Shown here: piece by piece, positions 29,254 to 37,675 of the stretch
Position numbering within the stretch: the stretch's first letter is position 1
Layout: every line of letters starts with the position of its first letter
Translations under genes and position numbers: made by a program
The notes under the pieces: generated by a model
Databases searched by the model: none
Told to the model about the DNA's origin: nothing
What the model saw: only the letters and a program-made list of their open reading frames with translations
Assembly (NCBI GenBank): GCA_963705515.1
Contig: CAVPJV010000008.1
Span: forward strand, 930,001-994,000
Length of the DNA stretch: 64,000 nt
Reading direction: 5' to 3'
From: Gaiellasilicea sp963705515
Lineage (GTDB): Bacteria; Actinomycetota; Thermoleophilia; Gaiellales; Gaiellaceae

Positions 29254-30249
29254 TCAGGCTCTGGCGGACGCGCGCGGAACGTGGAGCCGCTGTTCGCGGT
29301 GCCACTCGATCGTCCGCGTCAGCCCGTCCTCGAGGGAGACCTTCGCCTCGAAGCCGAGCAGATCCTGCGCCTTCGTCGTGTCGGGGATCCGGTGCCGCAC
29401 GTCCTGATAGTTGCCGGGCATCTCGTCGTAGCCGATGAACTTGGCGTGGAGCGGCTGCTCCGCACCGATCCGGTCCTGGATCGTCTGGGCGAGATCACGG
29501 ATCGAGAGCGCGTCCGTCGAGCCGATGTTGACGACCTCGCCGCGCGACTCCGGCGTCTGCAGGGCGCGCATGAAGCCGTCGACCGTGTCCTCGACGTACG
29601 TGAAGCTCCGCGTCTGGAGACCGTCGCCGTGGATCTCGACGGGCGTGCCGTCGAGGAGCGACTCGATGAACGTGACGGTCGGGCCGCCCCACCAGGTGAG
29701 GTGGTTGCGCGGGCCGTAGACGTTGAAGAGCCGCAGGATCGTCACCTTGAGGTCGCGCTCGTCGGCGAGCGCGAGCGCGTGGTGCTCGTCGTACATCTTC
29801 GAGACCGCGTACGCCCACCGCTTGGAGGTCGGCGGCCCGATCACGAGCTGGCCGTCCTCGCGGTAGGGCGGCGTGCCGTCGCCGTAGACGTCGGACGTCG
29901 ACGTGATGATCACGTCGGCGTCGAGCGCGAGCGCGACCGAGCAGGCCGCGTTGACGCCGGTGACGTTCACCTCGAGCGTCGAGAGCGTGCCGCCGTAGCG
30001 CGGGATCTTCTTCGCCGCGAGGTGCATGATCGCGTCGCAGCCGTCGAACGCCGCCCGCAGCGGGCGCCGCTGGGTGCAGTCGAGCACCTCGAACGTGAAG
30101 CCGCGATGGTGCAGGAACGGCTCCATGTTCGCCATCGAGCCGTACGAGAGATCGTCGACTCCGACGACCTCGTAGTCCTCCGCGAGCAGTCGCTCGCACA
30201 GGTGTGAGCCGACGAACCCGGCCGCACCGGTTACGCCGATCTTCTTCAT
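29254..30249 (-). CDS. NAD-dependent sugar epimerase/dehydratase (extended SDR)
   Basis: 331 residues. GVTGAAGFVGSHLCERLL is the Rossmann GxxGxxG, VDDLSYGS follows the second strand, and the catalytic region has TSTSDVYGD and YAVSK (YxxxK). RLFNVYGPRN and the C-terminal RSFTYVEDTVDGF are typical of UDP-glucose/UDP-glucuronate epimerases and related dehydratases. It makes a nucleotide-sugar donor for the locus; the exact sugar cannot be read. ATG at 30249. It is adjacent to the membrane transferase with no gap. Confidence 0.88.
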   Translation of the reverse strand: MKKIGVTGAAGFVGSHLCERLLAEDYEVVGVDDLSYGSMANMEPFLHHRGFTFEVLDCTQRRPLRAAFDGCDAIMHLAAKKIPRYGGTLSTLEVNVTGVNAACSVALALDADVIITSTSDVYGDGTPPYREDGQLVIGPPTSKRWAYAVSKMYDEHHALALADERDLKVTILRLFNVYGPRNHLTWWGGPTVTFIESLLDGTPVEIHGDGLQTRSFTYVEDTVDGFMRALQTPESRGEVVNIGSTDALSIRDLAQTIQDRIGAEQPLHAKFIGYDEMPGNYQDVRHRIPDTTKAQDLLGFEAKVSLEDGLTRTIEWHREQRLHVPRASARA

Positions 30250-30286
30250 CAGACCCTCCTCATCAAGCTGTGAAAGTGGCCGCAGT

Positions 30287-31606
30287 TCACGCCGCCGCCC
30301 GCTGTTCGGCCGGAAGCCGTTCGAGGATCTTGGGGACGACTGTGTTGGAGACGCCGATCACGGCCTGGCCGCTGACGATCTCCGGGTAAACGTGTGCCGT
30401 CGACGCGAGCGAGAGCCCGGGCACGGAGAACATCTCCGGCAGCCGCTTCGCCCCGCCGACGAGATGAACGGGCTCGGTGACGCGCGCCCGCTGCACGACC
30501 TTCGAGACGATCTCGTCGTCGCGCAGGTCGGGAAAGATCGTGCGCGCGTAGCCCATGTACTTCGCCTCGAGCTCCTCCGGCGACGCCTCCTGGTCGGGAT
30601 GACCCGGGTCGACGTACTTGGAGACGTAGAGGAGGTGGCCGCCCACCTTCTCCGGGTCGACGACGTGCGTCGTCTCGACCACCGTCGTCAGCGGCACGCG
30701 CCGGTCGGTGATGTTCAGGTGGTAGTACGGGCTGACGCTGCGCGTCGTCCGGAGCAGCAAGCAGACCACGCCGAGGTAGCGGCAGTGGTCGGCCGGCGCC
30801 TGCTCGGCGAGCTCGGGTGCGAGCAGCCGGCGCGCCATCGGCGGCGCCAGCGTGCAGAGAACATGGTCGAAGCGCCGCAGGCGACCGTCGACGACAACAC
30901 CGACGGCGCGGCCGCCCTCGGCGGCGATCGACTCGACGGTCGCCCCTGCGCGCACCTCGCCGCCCAGGGCGACGATCTTTTTCTGGAGCGCATCGATCAA
31001 TGTCTGGTAGCCGCCCTCGAGCCAGCCCATCACCTCGCGCCCGCTCTTGTCGCGGGTCGAGCCCATCCGGCGCGTCCGCGCCCAGATATAGGTGGCCGGG
31101 AGATCGGAGAAGTTGCCGTCGAACTTGGAGTCGAGGAGCGGCTTCCACAGCTTCTCGACGACGCCCTTCCCGGAGTGCCGCCGCAGCCACTCCTCGAGGG
31201 AGAGGTCATCGAGGCGGTCGTGCTCCTTCGTCAGCTGGCAGCGGGCGACGAACATCGCCAGCCGCGCCCGCTCGCGCGGACGGAGGAGAGGAAAGGTGAG
31301 GAACTCCTTCGGCGAGGTCATCGAGAAGAGCCGTCCGTCGCCGTAGAAGCCGACCCTGGTCGGCCGGAACCGCCAGCGGTCGCCGAGCCCGAGCTCCTCG
31401 GCGAGGCCGATCACACGATCGTCCGACGGGAGCACGACGTGGTAGAAGCGGTCGACGGCCGTTCCGTCGAAGTCGAAGGAGCCGACGAGGCCGCCGAGGT
31501 CGGGCGCGCGCTCGTAGAGCGAGACGGCGACGCCGGCCTGCGCGAGCCGATACGCGGCGGTCATCCCGAGGATGCCCCCGCCGACGATCCCAACCGTCGG
31601 CTTCAT
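30287..31606 (-). CDS. FAD-dependent oxidoreductase (amine-oxidase/UGM-like)
   Basis: 439 residues from the ATG at 31606, which overlaps the GT2 stop. VGIVGGGILGMTAAYRLAQA is the dinucleotide-binding site and YERAPDLGGLVGS follows it. The C-terminal LASTAHVYPEIVSGQAVIG fits the last FAD-contact region of the protoporphyrinogen-oxidase/amine-oxidase superfamily, which includes UDP-galactopyranose mutases. Proteins of this branch are frequent in polysaccharide loci next to a GT2, where some may remodel lipid-linked or nucleotide sugars. The exact reaction is unknown. Confidence 0.8.
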   Translation of the reverse strand: MKPTVGIVGGGILGMTAAYRLAQAGVAVSLYERAPDLGGLVGSFDFDGTAVDRFYHVVLPSDDRVIGLAEELGLGDRWRFRPTRVGFYGDGRLFSMTSPKEFLTFPLLRPRERARLAMFVARCQLTKEHDRLDDLSLEEWLRRHSGKGVVEKLWKPLLDSKFDGNFSDLPATYIWARTRRMGSTRDKSGREVMGWLEGGYQTLIDALQKKIVALGGEVRAGATVESIAAEGGRAVGVVVDGRLRRFDHVLCTLAPPMARRLLAPELAEQAPADHCRYLGVVCLLLRTTRSVSPYYHLNITDRRVPLTTVVETTHVVDPEKVGGHLLYVSKYVDPGHPDQEASPEELEAKYMGYARTIFPDLRDDEIVSKVVQRARVTEPVHLVGGAKRLPEMFSVPGLSLASTAHVYPEIVSGQAVIGVSNTVVPKILERLPAEQRAAA

Positions 31607-32430
31607 GCGCCGAGCGCGCCTTCGGTTGCAGCCGGCAGAGGCTCCGAAGCGCTCGAGCGCTGCCGGAAGAGCATCCGCCAGTAGCAGAGCATCGTCTTGA
31701 AGACCGGCATCTTGCTGTCGCCGTTGCGCTTGGTCCAGTCGAGCGAGACCGGCACCTCGACGATCCGGGCGCTCATCGCGGAGAGCTTGGCGAGCAGCTC
31801 TGCCTTGCACGCGAAGCCGCGCTCACGGATCAGCCGGTCGCCGTAGCGGGCCGACGCCTCCCGGAGCGTCGAGGCCCGGTAGACGCGGAAGAAGGAGGAG
31901 ACGGTGGTCGCCTCGAGCCCGAGGCCCTGCCGCACGACCCAGCCGGCCGCGGCGCTGAGCAGGCGCCGGTGCGCGCTGACGCCCACCATCCGCCAGTCCG
32001 CCAGGACGACGTCCGCGCCGCGCTCGACCTCGTCGAGCATCTGCGGCAGCGCGCCGAGGTCGCCGGTGGTGTCGGCCTCCATGGTCACGATCAGCGCATC
32101 CGGGTTCGCGCAGGCGAGCGCCGAGTTGAAGCCCTCGCGGAAGGCTGCGCCAGGGCCCTGGTTCTCCGGCAGCCGGACGAGCTCGACCGGCAGCGGGCCG
32201 TCGTAGGCCCGAACGAGGTCGGGCGTCTGGTCCACCGAGCCGTCGTCGACGATGAAGATCCGCGAGCCTGCACCCAGCAGCCGGCTCGTCTGCAGCAGAT
32301 CCTCGAACAACGTCGGTAGGTTCTCCTGCTCGTTGAACGCCGGGATCACGAACAGCAGCTGCGCAGGCTCCGCCTGAGCCGTGTGCGGCGCCGCTGCCGC
32401 CGGCATTGAGATGTGCTGCGTCCCTTCCAC
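31603..32430 (-). CDS. Glycosyltransferase family 2, polyprenol-phosphate type
   Basis: 275 residues from a GTG at 32430; an ATG at 32406 is an alternative. LLFVIPAFNEQENLPTLFED, IVDDGSVDQTPDLV and IVTMEADTTGDLGALP define the dolichol-phosphate-mannose-synthase-like GT2 branch. There is no clear C-terminal membrane helix. It could load the polyprenol-phosphate sugar used by the GT-C enzyme at 27658, which is in the same operon (32430-27658); this link is inference from position. Confidence 0.83.
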   Translation of the reverse strand: MEGTQHISMPAAAAPHTAQAEPAQLLFVIPAFNEQENLPTLFEDLLQTSRLLGAGSRIFIVDDGSVDQTPDLVRAYDGPLPVELVRLPENQGPGAAFREGFNSALACANPDALIVTMEADTTGDLGALPQMLDEVERGADVVLADWRMVGVSAHRRLLSAAAGWVVRQGLGLEATTVSSFFRVYRASTLREASARYGDRLIRERGFACKAELLAKLSAMSARIVEVPVSLDWTKRNGDSKMPVFKTMLCYWRMLFRQRSSASEPLPAATEGALGA

Positions 32431-32692
32431 GTGCCCCCACTCCGCAATTGGTTGTCGTTCGGCTTGCCTGTGAAGGAGCCTAGGAGGGCAATTGCGGCCA
32501 AACCAGGCCAGAACAGCAAGACCAACCAGCGGTCGGGGGTACTAGCCATCCGGGGGGTGGAGGCCTTTTCCGGGCCTCACGCATCCTGTCCCGAAGGGGA
32601 TTTAACGCAGCACGGCTGCTGCGCATGATTCATCGCATGTGGCGACAAGGTTTTCGAGGGTCAGACACGATCTGCGTCGGCGGTAACGCGTC
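32431..32692. promoter_or_regulatory. Divergent promoter region
   Basis: 262 bp between the divergently read GT2 (minus) and flippase (plus), so both promoters should lie here. It is somewhat less GC-rich than its flanks (TTCGGCTTGCCTGTGAAGGA, then GGCAATTGCGGCC). I could not assign -35/-10 boxes or a long inverted repeat with confidence. Confidence 0.45.
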
Positions 32693-33991
32693 GTGACGGA
32701 CATGGCCGTCGGACAGTCCGTCGCCGCCGAGCGCACGACGCCGCGGACGTTCGACGGCGCGGCGCTCCTGTCGGGCGCGACGCTCGCGTCGGGCGTCTTC
32801 GCCTACGCCTATCACGTCCTCGCGGCACGCACGCTCGGGCCTGAGGCCTACGGTCTCGTGGCCGTCCTCTGGGCGGCGCTCTTCCTGCTCGTGGTCGTGC
32901 TCTTCCGACCGCTCGAGCAGACGACGTCCCGCGCGCTCGCCGACCGGCTGGCCCGCGGTCAGGAAGTGCGCTCCGTGCTGCGGGCGATGTTCCGCATCTA
33001 TCTCGTCGTCGCTGTCGTCGTCGGGGTCGCCGGCATCGTCGGTTGGAGCCTCCTGGCGGACAAGCTCTTCCTCGGCGACGGCTTCTTCGTCGGCTCGCTT
33101 CTCGTCGGCCTGGCGGCGTACGGCGTCGCCTACGTCCTCCGCGGCGTCTGCGCCGGCGTCGGCTGGTTCAACGGCTACGCGCTGCTGCTCGTCACCGACG
33201 GCGCCGCGCGGCTCGTGGTCGTGCTCCCGCTCGTCGCCGTCGCCTCGCGGGATCTCGCGGCCGCGGCGATGGTCGCCGCAGCCGCCGCGAGCGTGCTCAT
33301 CCCGGTTGCCGTCGGCCGCCGGGTGCTGACGCCGCTCACGAGTCCCGGTTCGGGGAGGCCGTTCCACGTCGGCGCCGCCATCGCGTTCGCCTGGCCGGCC
33401 GCGGTGATCGCGGTCGCCGACCAGGTGCTCGTGAACGGCGGGCCGCTGCTCGTGATGCTCGGCGGCGGCGAGGACGTCGGCAAGGTGGCCGGGCTCGTCT
33501 TCGCGGCGACGATGCTCGTCCGGATCCCCGTCTTCGTGTTCCAGGGGCTGGCGACCTCGCTGCTCCCCAACCTGACGCGCCTCCACGCGGCATCGGAGGC
33601 TGCAGTCTTCCGGCGCGCCGTTCTTCGTGCCGCCGCCGGTCTCGCCGGCTGCGCCGTCGTGATCGTCGTCACCGTCTCCCTCGTGGGGCCGGAGGCGATG
33701 CAGGCGGTGTACGGCTCCGAGTATGAGGTCGGGCGGCTCGAGCTCGCACTGCTCGGAGTCGGTGTCGGCTGCTACCTGGCGACGTCGACGTTCTCGCAGG
33801 CCCTGTTGGCGCTCGACCGTGGCCGCATCGCCGCCGCCGGCTGGATCGTGTCGTCGGTGATCTTCCTCGGCGTCTACTTCGTCGCGCCCGGCGGTGCGCT
33901 GATGCAGGTCGCCGTCGCCTTCGCGGTCGGCACGGCCGCTGCCGTCCCGCTGCTCGGCCTCGCGCTGCTGCGCCGCAAGGAGAATCGATGA
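32693..33991 (+). CDS. Second polysaccharide flippase-like protein (MOP superfamily)
   Basis: 432 residues from a GTG at 32693 (MTDMAVG). The ATG at 32702 would work equally well. About 12 membrane segments begin LSGATLASGVFAYAYHVLAA with ARTLGPEAYGLVAVLWA, the Wzx/MATE-like start. It is about 70 residues shorter than the flippase at 13606 and not obviously similar beyond the family motif, so the two may export different units. The stop overlaps the next ATG. Confidence 0.84.
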   Translation: MTDMAVGQSVAAERTTPRTFDGAALLSGATLASGVFAYAYHVLAARTLGPEAYGLVAVLWAALFLLVVVLFRPLEQTTSRALADRLARGQEVRSVLRAMFRIYLVVAVVVGVAGIVGWSLLADKLFLGDGFFVGSLLVGLAAYGVAYVLRGVCAGVGWFNGYALLLVTDGAARLVVVLPLVAVASRDLAAAAMVAAAAASVLIPVAVGRRVLTPLTSPGSGRPFHVGAAIAFAWPAAVIAVADQVLVNGGPLLVMLGGGEDVGKVAGLVFAATMLVRIPVFVFQGLATSLLPNLTRLHAASEAAVFRRAVLRAAAGLAGCAVVIVVTVSLVGPEAMQAVYGSEYEVGRLELALLGVGVGCYLATSTFSQALLALDRGRIAAAGWIVSSVIFLGVYFVAPGGALMQVAVAFAVGTAAAVPLLGLALLRRKENR

Positions 33992-35043
33992 GGACGCCCG
34001 TCTCCGTCGGCGTCGTCTGCGGCCAGAACGGGCTGGGGGACAGGCTCGCGCGGGCGTTCGACGAGCTCTCGCAGGCGACGCTGCGTTGGATCTGCGACGA
34101 CGCGATGCGCGCCTCGAGCATCGGCTACGGCCCGGCGACCGCGTGGACGAGGGACTTCGACGAGCTGCTCCAGGACGAGGACCTCGATGCGATTGCCTTC
34201 GGCTCCGCCGGGCTCGCCGGTCACGGGCGGGCGCTGGCGGCGCTCCAATCCGGCAAGCACGTCTACGTCGACGGCCTGCTGGACGCAAGCTCGACCGAGG
34301 CGGACCGGCTCGTCGCCGCCGCCGCGAGCGGCAACCGCCGGCTCCTGACGCAGGCTCCCGTGCTGCTGCGGCCTGAGGTGCTGCGGCTGCACCGGCTGAT
34401 CGATCGCGGCGCGCTCGGCGAGATCTTCTACGTGCACGCGCGCCGCTTCGCGCTGCGGCCCGATCTCGAGCTCGACCTGCTCCGCGACCACGGCCTCGAC
34501 CTGGTCGCGCTGACGCTCGACCTGCTCGGAGACGAGCCGGTCGAGGCCGAGGCATACGGTGAGTCGTACCTCGGTCGCCAGCGGCCTGACGTCATCTTCT
34601 CCAAGCTCCGCTTCGCGACCGGCATCGGCGCCCACCTGCACCTCTCCTGTCTCGAGGGCGAGTCGGCCGATCGGATCTCGGTGGTCGGCTCGAAAGCGAC
34701 CGCGGTCCTGGACGCGGCCGACCCGGAACGGGCGCTCTCGGTCTACGTCAACGGCTCGACGCCGTCGATGTTCGACGAGCTTCCGGTCGAGCCGGGCGAC
34801 AAGGTCGCGTTTCGCCAGGCGCCGGACGACGGGCTCAGGCTCGGCTGCTCCCGGTTCCTGACCGCAGTTCGCTCGACCGGCGACACGTCGTTCGGCCGCG
34901 AGGCCTCGGCGGCGCTCGCCGTGGTCGAGGCACTCGAGCTCTCCTGCAGGAACCGCGGCCTGGCGGAGCCGGTCGCATCCCGCGCAGTCCCGGACCAGAA
35001 CGTGATCGCGTTCCGGACGCGCGAGCTCGGTTCACCACTGTGA
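33988..35043 (+). CDS. Gfo/Idh/MocA-like oxidoreductase lacking usual catalytic residues
   Basis: 351 residues. The N-terminal fold (VGVVCGQNGLGDRLARAFDE, then TLRWICDDA) and the domain break AALQSGKHVYVDGLLD match the NAD(P)-binding half of Gfo/Idh/MocA proteins. The EKP motif, whose Lys is normally catalytic, is replaced by Asp95-Gly96-Leu97. In the second domain the usual DxGxHxxD helix reads DHGLDLVALTLDLLG, with Asp in place of His. The fold assignment is sound, but ordinary dehydrogenase chemistry looks unlikely. It may be a nucleotide-sugar-binding or regulatory relative. Probably co-transcribed with the flippase. Confidence 0.75.
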   Translation: MRTPVSVGVVCGQNGLGDRLARAFDELSQATLRWICDDAMRASSIGYGPATAWTRDFDELLQDEDLDAIAFGSAGLAGHGRALAALQSGKHVYVDGLLDASSTEADRLVAAAASGNRRLLTQAPVLLRPEVLRLHRLIDRGALGEIFYVHARRFALRPDLELDLLRDHGLDLVALTLDLLGDEPVEAEAYGESYLGRQRPDVIFSKLRFATGIGAHLHLSCLEGESADRISVVGSKATAVLDAADPERALSVYVNGSTPSMFDELPVEPGDKVAFRQAPDDGLRLGCSRFLTAVRSTGDTSFGREASAALAVVEALELSCRNRGLAEPVASRAVPDQNVIAFRTRELGSPL

Positions 35044-35183
35044 TACGACAGCTTTTCTAAGCTTTCTCCAGAAAAAGCTTCACTTTCTCCCGAAACTGCG
35101 CTAGGTTGAGCCCGTGGGGTAATTGGAGCGTGGAGGTAGGGAAGCACCACGCAGGACAGTGACACGAAAGGCGGCCCTTTCGG
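35044..35183 (+). promoter_or_regulatory. AT-rich leader with two hairpins before the response regulator
   Basis: This 140-bp gap is unusually AT-rich for the window. Its first half holds overlapping inverted repeats (AAGCTTT and AAAGCTT with an 8-nt loop, about 35059-35080). The end holds a perfect 7-bp hairpin, CGAAAGG-CGGC-CCTTTCG at 35165-35182, finishing one base before the ATG at 35184 and containing the only Shine-Dalgarno-like AAAGG. It probably includes a promoter and may control translation of the regulator. Confidence 0.5.
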
Positions 35184-35873
35184 ATGAGTCAGTACAACGG
35201 ACGTACTGCGGTACTCGTAGATCAGCACCCTCTCTGGCTGGACGCGGTGAGACTGGTCGTCGAGGACCTCGGCATGACCATCGTCGGCACGACGACGTCG
35301 GCGCGCGAGGCACTCGCGCTCGTGACGGAGCAGCGCCCGGACGTTCTCGTCACCGGGATCCAGATGCCGGCAGGCGATATCGACGGCATCGAGCTCGTGC
35401 GCATCGGTCGGGAGAACGTCCCGACGCTGCGCGCGATCGTGCTCTCGATCCATGACGACACCAAGCACATCGACGCGGCCCTGGCGGCAGGCGCGGTCGC
35501 GTACGTGATCAAGACGGCCCACCCGGACGACCTTCGGTCGGCAATCCGGCAGGCCTTCGCACACTCGGTGTACCTGCCCGGCAGCCGGACGGCGGCGGCC
35601 GTGCAGAGCACCCACGTCCCGACCGAGGATCTGCCCGACCTGACGCGGCGAGAGCTGGAGATCCTGCAGCTGGTCGCGGAGGGTCACTCGAACACCCAGC
35701 TCGCGAAGATGCTCTGGGTGACCGAGCAGACGGTCAAGTTCCACCTGTCCAACGTGTATCGCAAGCTCGACGTCGCGAACCGGACCGAGGCCAGCCGCTG
35801 GGCGCAGCTCCACGGCCTGCTCTCGACTCCGGCGAAGCACGAGCAGACGCTCGGCAGCGCGACGGCCGGCTAA
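35184..35873 (+). CDS. NarL/LuxR-type response regulator with degenerate receiver
   Basis: 229 residues: receiver domain 8-125 and a C-terminal GerE HTH (LTRRELEILQLVAEGHSNTQ, then VKFHLSNVYRKLDVANRTEA). The phosphoacceptor position, normally D in DxxMP, is Gly58 (VLVTGIQMP). The acidic pair at strand 1 is Asp13-Gln14 rather than Asp-Asp. The later Ser (LSIHDD) and Lys (YVIKTA) are kept. It is therefore a pseudo-receiver, probably phosphorylation-independent. The HTH resembles the stand-alone LuxR protein at 360-680 at the other end of the polysaccharide locus. The gene ends before a strong hairpin terminator. Confidence 0.88.
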   Translation: MSQYNGRTAVLVDQHPLWLDAVRLVVEDLGMTIVGTTTSAREALALVTEQRPDVLVTGIQMPAGDIDGIELVRIGRENVPTLRAIVLSIHDDTKHIDAALAAGAVAYVIKTAHPDDLRSAIRQAFAHSVYLPGSRTAAAVQSTHVPTEDLPDLTRRELEILQLVAEGHSNTQLAKMLWVTEQTVKFHLSNVYRKLDVANRTEASRWAQLHGLLSTPAKHEQTLGSATAG

Positions 35874-35891
35874 CGATCTTCGGGGGCACTC

Positions 35892-35932
35892 CGGCTCCCG
35901 CGCGCGCCGCAAGGCGCACGCGGGAGCCGTTT
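35892..35932. terminator. Strong bidirectional hairpin terminator
   Basis: An 11-bp perfect stem (CGGCTCCCGCG at 35892-35902, complement at 35919-35929) has an inner GCGCC-GCAA-GGCGC extension and is followed by TTTCG. It sits between the convergent stops of the response regulator (35873) and the phosphoesterase (35937), so it can serve both. Confidence 0.8.
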
Positions 35933-35936
35933 CGCG

Positions 35937-36740
35937 TCAGCGGCAGACGCCCGAGCCGCGGTCGCTGAAGCTCGATCCGGCGACCGGCAGGAAGCGCCAG
36001 TCGTACCCGTCGGCCCGCAGCGTCAGCCGCAGCACGCCGAACGTCGTGTCGTTGACGACCTCGCTCCGCCGCACACGCCACAACACCGGGTAGTGGCTGC
36101 GCCCGCCGGTGCCGACGACGAACGAGCGGATCCCGTCGATCGGTGCGAACCGCTCGTAGTGGTGGTCGTGGCCCGCCAGCACGACGTCGGCGCCGGCGCG
36201 GGCGAGCGTGCCCCAGAGCGCGGCCATCGTCTCGTCCGAGCCGTGCAGGCCGGAGCTGAAGCGCGGGTGGTGCCAGTAGCCGAGCGTGCAGCGCGCCGAG
36301 TTGCGCGCGAGGTCGGCGGCGAGCCAGCGCTGCTGCGGCGACCCGTCCTGGCAGCCGCCGGCCGGGCCGCAGTTCGAGTTGAGCACGACGATGTGCCAAG
36401 CGCCGAGCTCGTAGGAGTAGTAGCCGCGCTCCGGCAGCCTGAAGTACGCCTTGGCAGGCCGTGCGCCCGTCGAGTTGTACTCGTGGTTGCCGAGCGCCGC
36501 GCGGGTGCGGCCGCGGAAGCGCCGCCACGAGTAGCAGTCGCGGAACTCGGCCGCCGTTCCCGCTTCGTAGACGTTGTCTCCGAGCACGGCGACGGTTCCC
36601 GGTGTGCGCGCCACGAGCGCGGCCGTGCGCTCGTCCCCGGACGAGCGGCAGGACGCGATGTCGCCGGCCGCGACGAGCGTGCGCGCCGGCGCGGGAGCAA
36701 GCAGCGACAGCGCGGTGGCGACTGCTGCGGCGAGGATCAA
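35937..36740 (-). CDS. Secreted calcineurin-like metallophosphoesterase
   Basis: About 267 residues from a TTG at 36740 that overlaps the asd stop (TTGA); no ATG/GTG is available nearby. The hydrophobic start LILAAAVATALSLLAPAPA is a signal peptide or anchor, then all metallophosphoesterase motifs appear in order: AAGDIASC, LGDNVYE, LGNHEYN, WHHPRFS and GHDHHYERF. These supply the two-metal site. Ends in FSDRGSGVCR. Substrate unknown; exported phosphatases/nucleases of this type are common in Actinobacteria. Its coupling to asd is by position only. Confidence 0.85.
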   Translation of the reverse strand: MILAAAVATALSLLAPAPARTLVAAGDIASCRSSGDERTAALVARTPGTVAVLGDNVYEAGTAAEFRDCYSWRRFRGRTRAALGNHEYNSTGARPAKAYFRLPERGYYSYELGAWHIVVLNSNCGPAGGCQDGSPQQRWLAADLARNSARCTLGYWHHPRFSSGLHGSDETMAALWGTLARAGADVVLAGHDHHYERFAPIDGIRSFVVGTGGRSHYPVLWRVRRSEVVNDTTFGVLRLTLRADGYDWRFLPVAGSSFSDRGSGVCR

Positions 36741-37675
36741 GCTGCGACGCGCTGCGACGCCAGGAGCAGCTCCGCGATCTGGATCGCGTTCAGCGCTGCG
36801 CCCTTGCGCAGGTTGTCGCCGGCGAGGAAGAGCGCGAGGCCATTCTCGATCGTCGGGTCCTTGCGGATCCGGCCGACGAGCACGTCGTCGCGGCCCGCGG
36901 CGCCGCCCGGCGTCGGGAACTGCTCGAGCGTGATTCCCGGCGCGCCGGCGAGGATCGAGGTCGCGTCCTCGGGGGAGAGCGGCTCCCGCGTCTCGAGCCA
37001 GACGGCCTCTGCATGGCCGACCAGGACCGGGACGCGCACGCACGTCGCGCTCACCGGCAGCGCCGGCAGCTCGAGGATCTTGCGCGTCTCCTCGCGCAGC
37101 TTCTCCTCCTCCTCGAACTCGACGCCGTCGAAGCTCCAGTCCATCCGCAGGTCGAGCTCGTCCGGCGACTGCCCGCGGAGCCGTTCCATCGCCTGCGCGC
37201 CGGCCCCCGAGACCGACTGGTAGGTGGCGACGCGGACGCGCACCAGCCCCGCCGCATCGTGCAGCGGCTTCAGGGTGCAGGTGAGCGGGATCGCGCAGCA
37301 GTTCGGGTTCGCGACGATGCCGTCGTGCTCGGCGGCACGGATGCCGTTCACCTCCGGGACGACGAGCGGCACGCCGGGCTCGAGCCGGTAGGCAGCCGAC
37401 TTGTCGATCGCGATCGCGCCGCCGCGGACTGCGTGCGGGACGAGCTCGCGGCTGGCGGAGGTGCCGACGGAGAAGAGGCAGAGGTCGAGGTCGCCGGCGG
37501 CGAGTGCCTCCGGCGTCGCCTCCTCGACGATCGAGCCGCCCAGCTCCGTGCCCGCCGAGCGGGCGGACGCGAAGAGGCGCACGTCGTCGTAGCCGCGCTC
37601 GCGCAGGAGCTCGAGCGTGATCGTCCCGACTGCGCCCGTCGCGCCGACGACGCCGATCCGGGGCCGATTAGCCAA
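36737..37675 (-). CDS. asd: Aspartate-semialdehyde dehydrogenase
   Basis: 312 residues from a TTG at 37675 that overlaps the end of lysC by 8 nt. IGVVGATGAVGTITLELLRE is the NADP-binding start, SVGTSASRELVPHAV the SVG motif, and ANPNCCAIPL contains the catalytic Cys. HAEAVWLE holds the conserved His region. It makes aspartate semialdehyde from aspartyl phosphate for lysine/DAP, threonine and methionine synthesis. The order lysC-asd on one transcript is the classical actinobacterial arrangement. Confidence 0.95.
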   Translation of the reverse strand: MANRPRIGVVGATGAVGTITLELLRERGYDDVRLFASARSAGTELGGSIVEEATPEALAAGDLDLCLFSVGTSASRELVPHAVRGGAIAIDKSAAYRLEPGVPLVVPEVNGIRAAEHDGIVANPNCCAIPLTCTLKPLHDAAGLVRVRVATYQSVSGAGAQAMERLRGQSPDELDLRMDWSFDGVEFEEEEKLREETRKILELPALPVSATCVRVPVLVGHAEAVWLETREPLSPEDATSILAGAPGITLEQFPTPGGAAGRDDVLVGRIRKDPTIENGLALFLAGDNLRKGAALNAIQIAELLLASQRVAA

